A stretch of 64,000 nucleotides of DNA, taken from NCBI GenBank assembly GCA_036877525.1, contig JAZGTH010000062.1, positions 7,124,501-7,188,500 on the forward strand, given 5' to 3'. Both the position numbers and the translations under genes were made by a program. Below the pieces are notes generated by a model that saw nothing but the letters and a program-made list of their open reading frames with translations, did no database searches and was not told the origin of the DNA. The stretch comes from Chromobotia macracanthus (Eukaryota; Chordata; Actinopteri; Cypriniformes; Botiidae). This document shows, piece after piece, positions 59,213-64,000 of the stretch. The stretch's first letter is position 1. Each line of letters starts with the position of its first letter.

Positions 59213-60339
59213 GATTTAAATTATGGCAAGTACAGAAGTACAGAAATTTGGCATTTACATGCTCGCTAAATGTTATAATCAAGCAAATATCTGGCCACAT
59301 TCTTTTTGAGAAAAATAATTTGAAATAATGACTGATCTGGTCTTTGGTCCTTGCTGCTTATAATTTGTAGTATTGCAATTTCCATAAAATAGATGCATGA
59401 AAACAACATCTTCAAGGTACTCTTTTAGAATCGTATGTTTGTGTAAAAGCCTCTTGTGCAACAGTGTGCTCGCAGTCCCTCTTATCTAAGATACTTTGTT
59501 AAATAATTAGTTCAAAATATGTGGATTCTACAGTATATGGCTTTTATTTAGGGTAGGAAAAGTTCTCATATGAAAACAATACAGCACATGAGGGTTTGTG
59601 TGCAAGAGAGTGAGAACGTACTGTATGTGAATACTTTACCGACACAATTTCCACAAATAGTTAAATAAGAATGGTGCGTCATAGTTACATGAACTTACAT
59701 AACAAACAGGCTACAGTAGCTATGCAAATGTTGCAATGCAGGTGTTGCAGGGTGCCACAATACCAAGACTGCACAGACAGGACAGACTGCATCAAACAGA
59801 CATTTTAAACACAATGCAGTCAAACACAGACATCCTGTGTCTTATACCAAGTCACAGATAATATTCAGTGCAGGGTCTGTGGATTTTTATGGCTGAATTG
59901 CCTGCTGAATTAAAATGGCAGTGTTGGGCAACTTGCAGTACAGTACAGACTTTTCCCCATGTGGTTATTGTTTTTGGTTTTATAATACAAGATATAAAAA
60001 ACAAGGTTTTGCCTTCTAGTAAGGCTGCTATTCACCTCACTTAGAATAATAAAAATGTGTATCATAAAATCACTGAGTCAGATTCTATTTAGATAAAGGG
60101 TAAGAGGACAAGTTGGTTGGTTGACTCGGTGCCGCTATGGAATATTAAATTAAATCAATATTGAGATAAAACAAATAAATCTTTTATCTGCTATCTGTCT
60201 GTGTACATATCTGCTTCTAAGAATGGTTTCTTTATGAGTTTGCAACTTTATATGAAGCCTTATATGAAGCTTTAATAAATTTTCACGCTTATATTGGAAA
60301 TTTATTTTGCTCATATTTCATAAACGTGGCCCAATAATT
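59213..60339. other. Gene-free stretch
   Basis: No gene or major repeat recognised. A small tandem duplication TATATGAAGCYTTATATGAAGC lies near 60250. Confidence 0.5.
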
Positions 60340-60475
60340 ATTTACTTTTATGCATTTGGCAGAAAACTTGATCCTAAGCAATTTACAGTGCATTCACTGT
60401 TTACATTTTCTCAGCATATGTGTCCTCTGTGAATCGAAACCAAAACCTTTGGGCTGCAAACGCAATGCATTGTGC
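60340..60475 (-). repeat. tRNA-derived SINE fragment
   Basis: TTTTATGCATTTGGCAGAAA, GCAATTTACAGTGCATTCAC and GTGAATCGAAACCAAAACC (B-box complement) place it in the same family as 57748-57915. The A-box end is eroded. Confidence 0.65.
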
Positions 60476-61544
60476 AAATGCAAACGCTGCAGAAACACAT
60501 TCAATGGCTTTGACAAACACGCATGAATTTTCTACTCCGTCCTTCATTATATCACACCTGTGGAGAGTAGCAGGCAAGCAGACAGACATATTGTGAAAAA
60601 TTATTCTAAAATCCACATTTAACACAGTCAGCAATTTCTGCAGACTGTAATAATCAGCAGGAACCTGGCTCGACTGCATAATTTGATTACCGCCAACTAA
60701 TTACCATTCCTTGTTGTTGGGAGTTAATGTTAGTGAAAGAATTGGATCTTGACAAGTGTACAAAGCTTAACATTACCTTCCAAAATACAGCTTTAATCGA
60801 TGAAGCAAATTCTGGCCTTTTCGAAGATGCAGATATGTTAAAAATCAATTTGTTGTTGTTCTCACTTTTCCACTCAGTCAGGGGCTCAGATATGAATGGA
60901 CCCGAGCCAAAGATTTTTTCATGTCTGCTGTGAGCATGTTGGCACGGTGGTGCTGTTTTCTCTACTGCCGGACACAATTACTCTTATACACTGTGTACCC
61001 TAAATAATTGTACTGCTGTACTTTTACTAAAACTTACTTTTTCTGATTTTTTTCTTCTCTTGAGTTTTATTGAAATAGAATACTTCCATTTGAACTCAAT
61101 TACACTGGGGAAAAAAATATCTTATTTCATACAGTTTATTGTGGACCTTGAAGAGACACGTATTGTACAACTTTAATCTCAACTGACTTCAATCTTTACC
61201 TTTTAAAAAAAAATGCCTGTTTGTTTATATTGTGTGTTACTAAGTGAATAGGAAGCAATCCAATTGTGCACTTGCAAATTATATTTAATCTTTGTTTACT
61301 GTTACACAGTCAATCAAAATTATGTCAGTTGCATATAAGATTTTAATGGTTCTGTGTCTGTAACTGTAGTAATTTCACCCCATGAATATACATCAACAGT
61401 ATCAATACAATGCAGTGTCAATTTACAAGTTTTATCTAAAACTTGTTTTGTAATTATAACTACCGTGGAAAATGGATGAACTTGACAAGTCCGAACATTT
61501 TTTGAAAATCAATTTATAGACAATATGCCACAGTATAAGATCAA

Positions 61545-61705
61545 ATTTAAAATGTTTTCATTTTTATAAGACGGTTCAGAGTAGAGACAGGAAGTAACAG
61601 GGGAAAAAGGATTGAGAAAGGACCTCAAGCCAGGATCCAAACTCAGGTCAGCCGTGACACCACAGTACAATGTGTTAATAGTATTGCCCAGAAGGCTAGT
61701 CCTCA
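61545..61705 (-). repeat. tRNA-derived SINE (third type)
   Basis: On the minus strand CCTGAGTTTGGATCCTGGC (B-box region) is followed by TTGAGGTCCTTTCTCAATCC, CTTCCTGTCTCTACTCTGAA and TCTTATAAAAATG. This layout (tRNA head, pyrimidine-rich body, TAATAAA-like tail) is that of a known fish SINE type. Confidence 0.6.
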
Positions 61706-64000
61706 AACTACAGCTAAACTTTATGACTTAACGTTAATTAAACGTGGAAACTGTTTTATGTTCAATTAAGTGTTTGGCCATATACTTTGAATTTAAATTC
61801 TTTATACTTTATATATTTACCTACCTTTTCTGTTCTTTTTACACCCTGGGCCAAAAGCAGTATTCTGAGACGTTCCAAGCATTCTAAGTTTATGATCTTA
61901 GGGGTTTTATTCCAGTGCCAAAAAAGACTAAAGCACAGTGGATCTCACATTCATCGGCTAAAACATAAGAAACCTAGAGTATTTGCATACCATAAAACAT
62001 GCCATAGAAGGCAATAGAAAAGATCAGAGCCAACAGATTAGGACCTTTGCTTGTGGGCTGTGCGAATTGTAAAGTGCACAGTTTCTGTAACCAACACTTT
62101 TGAATCTTGAGTCGGATGACTCTGGTGGTCAAATGTTATGTTTCATGAAAAATATTTTTTATGTTGTTTTATTTATTTGGATAGGCAGAAAGATTTCCTT
62201 CTGTTTTCCTTTTAGTTACCTTAATAACATTCATTAAGAAATATTTACTTTGAATTTTAAATAATCTATTAATTTGTTTCTGCAGCAAACATAAAATGAT
62301 TGACAGAAGAATTGCAATTAATAATACTTATTAATTTATGTACTTAATGTACTTATGCATCATATATAGGGAATATGAATTGTCTGTATGATTCTAAATC
62401 TGCAGTAGAACAAGCAGACATACAGTTTGTGATTGCAATTTCAATAGGGAATAAGCCAAACTAAGGATTATATATAAAGAAGTTGTGTGTAGGACAAAAT
62501 GACTGATGCTTTTAGAACAATCATTTAATGGACCCTGATGTGTTATTGTCTCATTTTTCTGTCGAAAACCTTGCACATAATGTGCACTTTCCATTTTTTT
62601 ACATTCTGCTCTAATCATAAATACACCATTTTTGTTACACTTGCCAATATTGCGAAGGTCAATGCTCTCATTCAAAAAAATGTATCATAGGCTCTCGTCT
62701 TTCATAGTAATGACTAAAAATCAGTATGAAACAAAATCTGTTCCAGAGTACAAAAGCAGCAGAGTCAAGAGTCAAACACCATTTCTCAATGATAGATGAA
62801 TTAAAGGGCTGGCTGCTAGTTTGGGAATTTAGAGAAATGGGACTTTCCAAACCAACCTTTCTCCAGATTGAGTTTTACTGAGCAGTCAAGCCACTGTAGT
62901 AGCTTACCATACCCAGTGGAGTATTTACACACCATTTACTAAAGCACTGCTAGAGGAGAACAAATATTAACCCAACACCATCACTACTTCCCATGATTCA
63001 TGACTAGCAAGACTAGCATTTGGTAAATATTGGTTAGCGTTCCAGATAGGTCAACTGTTTAATTTTAGTATTGCTGAGCTTGGATTTCAAGTTCCATCTC
63101 TTCCAAGCTGAGCTTGAATTGTCATTTCATCATGTAAAAAATACATTAATTAAAATAAATATAAATTACCCAAAGCCACGCAGGTCCACTGCATTGACCT
63201 GTTTGTCAGTAATTCTCAGTATTAATACCTATCAAAATAAATTCCACATCTCTCCTTTTTGGATGTTAGACCTAAAAATAAATTTCAATGGAGAACAGAA
63301 TTAACAAGGAGCGGCAGATTTAATGGAGTTCCCACTGACTGCCATGAAATAAATTTCACTCAGGATGAATCCGCTGCCCTTTTTGTTACGTACATTGTTC
63401 TTTTCAAAGTACATTTTTTCGAAACAAGGTTTCAAAATGAATCTTACGACGCAGTTAAGCATGTGTTGTCATTGAGTCATTTCTGCTCAGCTTAAGATGT
63501 GACGCATCAACACGTTCAGCAATTATGTAAAGATAAACAAACTTTACCAGAGATTGTTTTTCTCTCAGGCAGCACTGTTTCAAAACCTTAATTGTAAGAG
63601 AGACGTTTCATCAAAAGTTTTGTGGGAAAATATACTCATCTGTTCCACAATTTTCCAAACCCATTAGGAAACTTTTAAAACACCTGTGTTTAGCTTCATC
63701 TTGGAAACAAGGAAAGTATGTGAGAATCCATAAGAACAATGACCTGATTAATGGATTTTCCAAGAATATTTCTGTGGTTATTCCTTGGTCTTCCACAGAG
63801 TGGCTCCACCGAATTCTGCAGTTAAAACAGTCACCTGCAGGCCAGGACTCTGTTAGGTTTGACTTTATTGAAAACCACTGTCGTTAACCAATAAAATGTT
63901 TTACAGATGTATTTACCACAGCAAAAAATGCTTTATGAGCCATTTTATCAGAGCTGGCTTTATAAGCATTAAAAGTGTCCATCGTACCCAGTCCAGCTTT
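61706..64000. other. Gene-free stretch at window end
   Basis: AT-rich, with no recognised gene or element. The open frames at 62394-62850, 63071-63495 and 63611-63796 lack known domains and are probably chance. Confidence 0.5.

Overview
The window looks like nuclear DNA from a ray-finned fish, most likely cyprinid-like. It is AT-rich, has long (TA)n, (CA)n and (GATA)n microsatellites, tRNA-derived SINE remnants, a dead Tc1-like transposon and a solo LTR, and holds one multi-exon vertebrate gene. The taxon is inferred from repeat style and protein similarity recalled from memory; no search was run.

The only protein-coding gene I can support is brinp3 (BMP/retinoic acid-inducible neural-specific protein 3), on the minus strand. 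Seven coding exons lie between 20337 (ATG) and 5485 (stop). All splice junctions are GT-AG and keep the frame, giving a predicted 754-residue secreted protein with a signal peptide, a MACPF domain, cysteine-rich segments and the conserved BRINP C-terminal region. The ATG chosen is the first in frame after an upstream stop, and a 19-codon upstream ORF sits just before it. A CpG-rich block at about 30.48-31.24 kb, roughly 10 kb upstream, is the best candidate for the promoter and a non-coding first exon.

Layout: 1-5484 is the 3' flank and probable 3' UTR, with a LINE remnant, a microsatellite and an AACGTT-rich repeat. 5485-20440 is the coding part of brinp3 with its introns. 20441-30480 is the presumed 5' intron, carrying a broken Tc1-like element, a SINE and satellites. 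30480-31240 is the CpG-rich block. 31240-64000 is a gene-free region with scattered repeats: SINEs, a TIR-bounded foldback element at 55681-55858, a solo LTR with a 5-bp target-site duplication at 58738-59212, inverted repeats and several higher-complexity stretches that could be conserved non-coding elements.

No operon, CRISPR array, tRNA or rRNA gene, viral gene or novel multi-gene system is visible. The more interesting items are non-coding: a 16-bp-arm inverted repeat holding two TCAAGGTCA nuclear-receptor half-sites, the TIR element, a four-copy AACGTT-rich repeat family, and the start-codon arrangement of brinp3.
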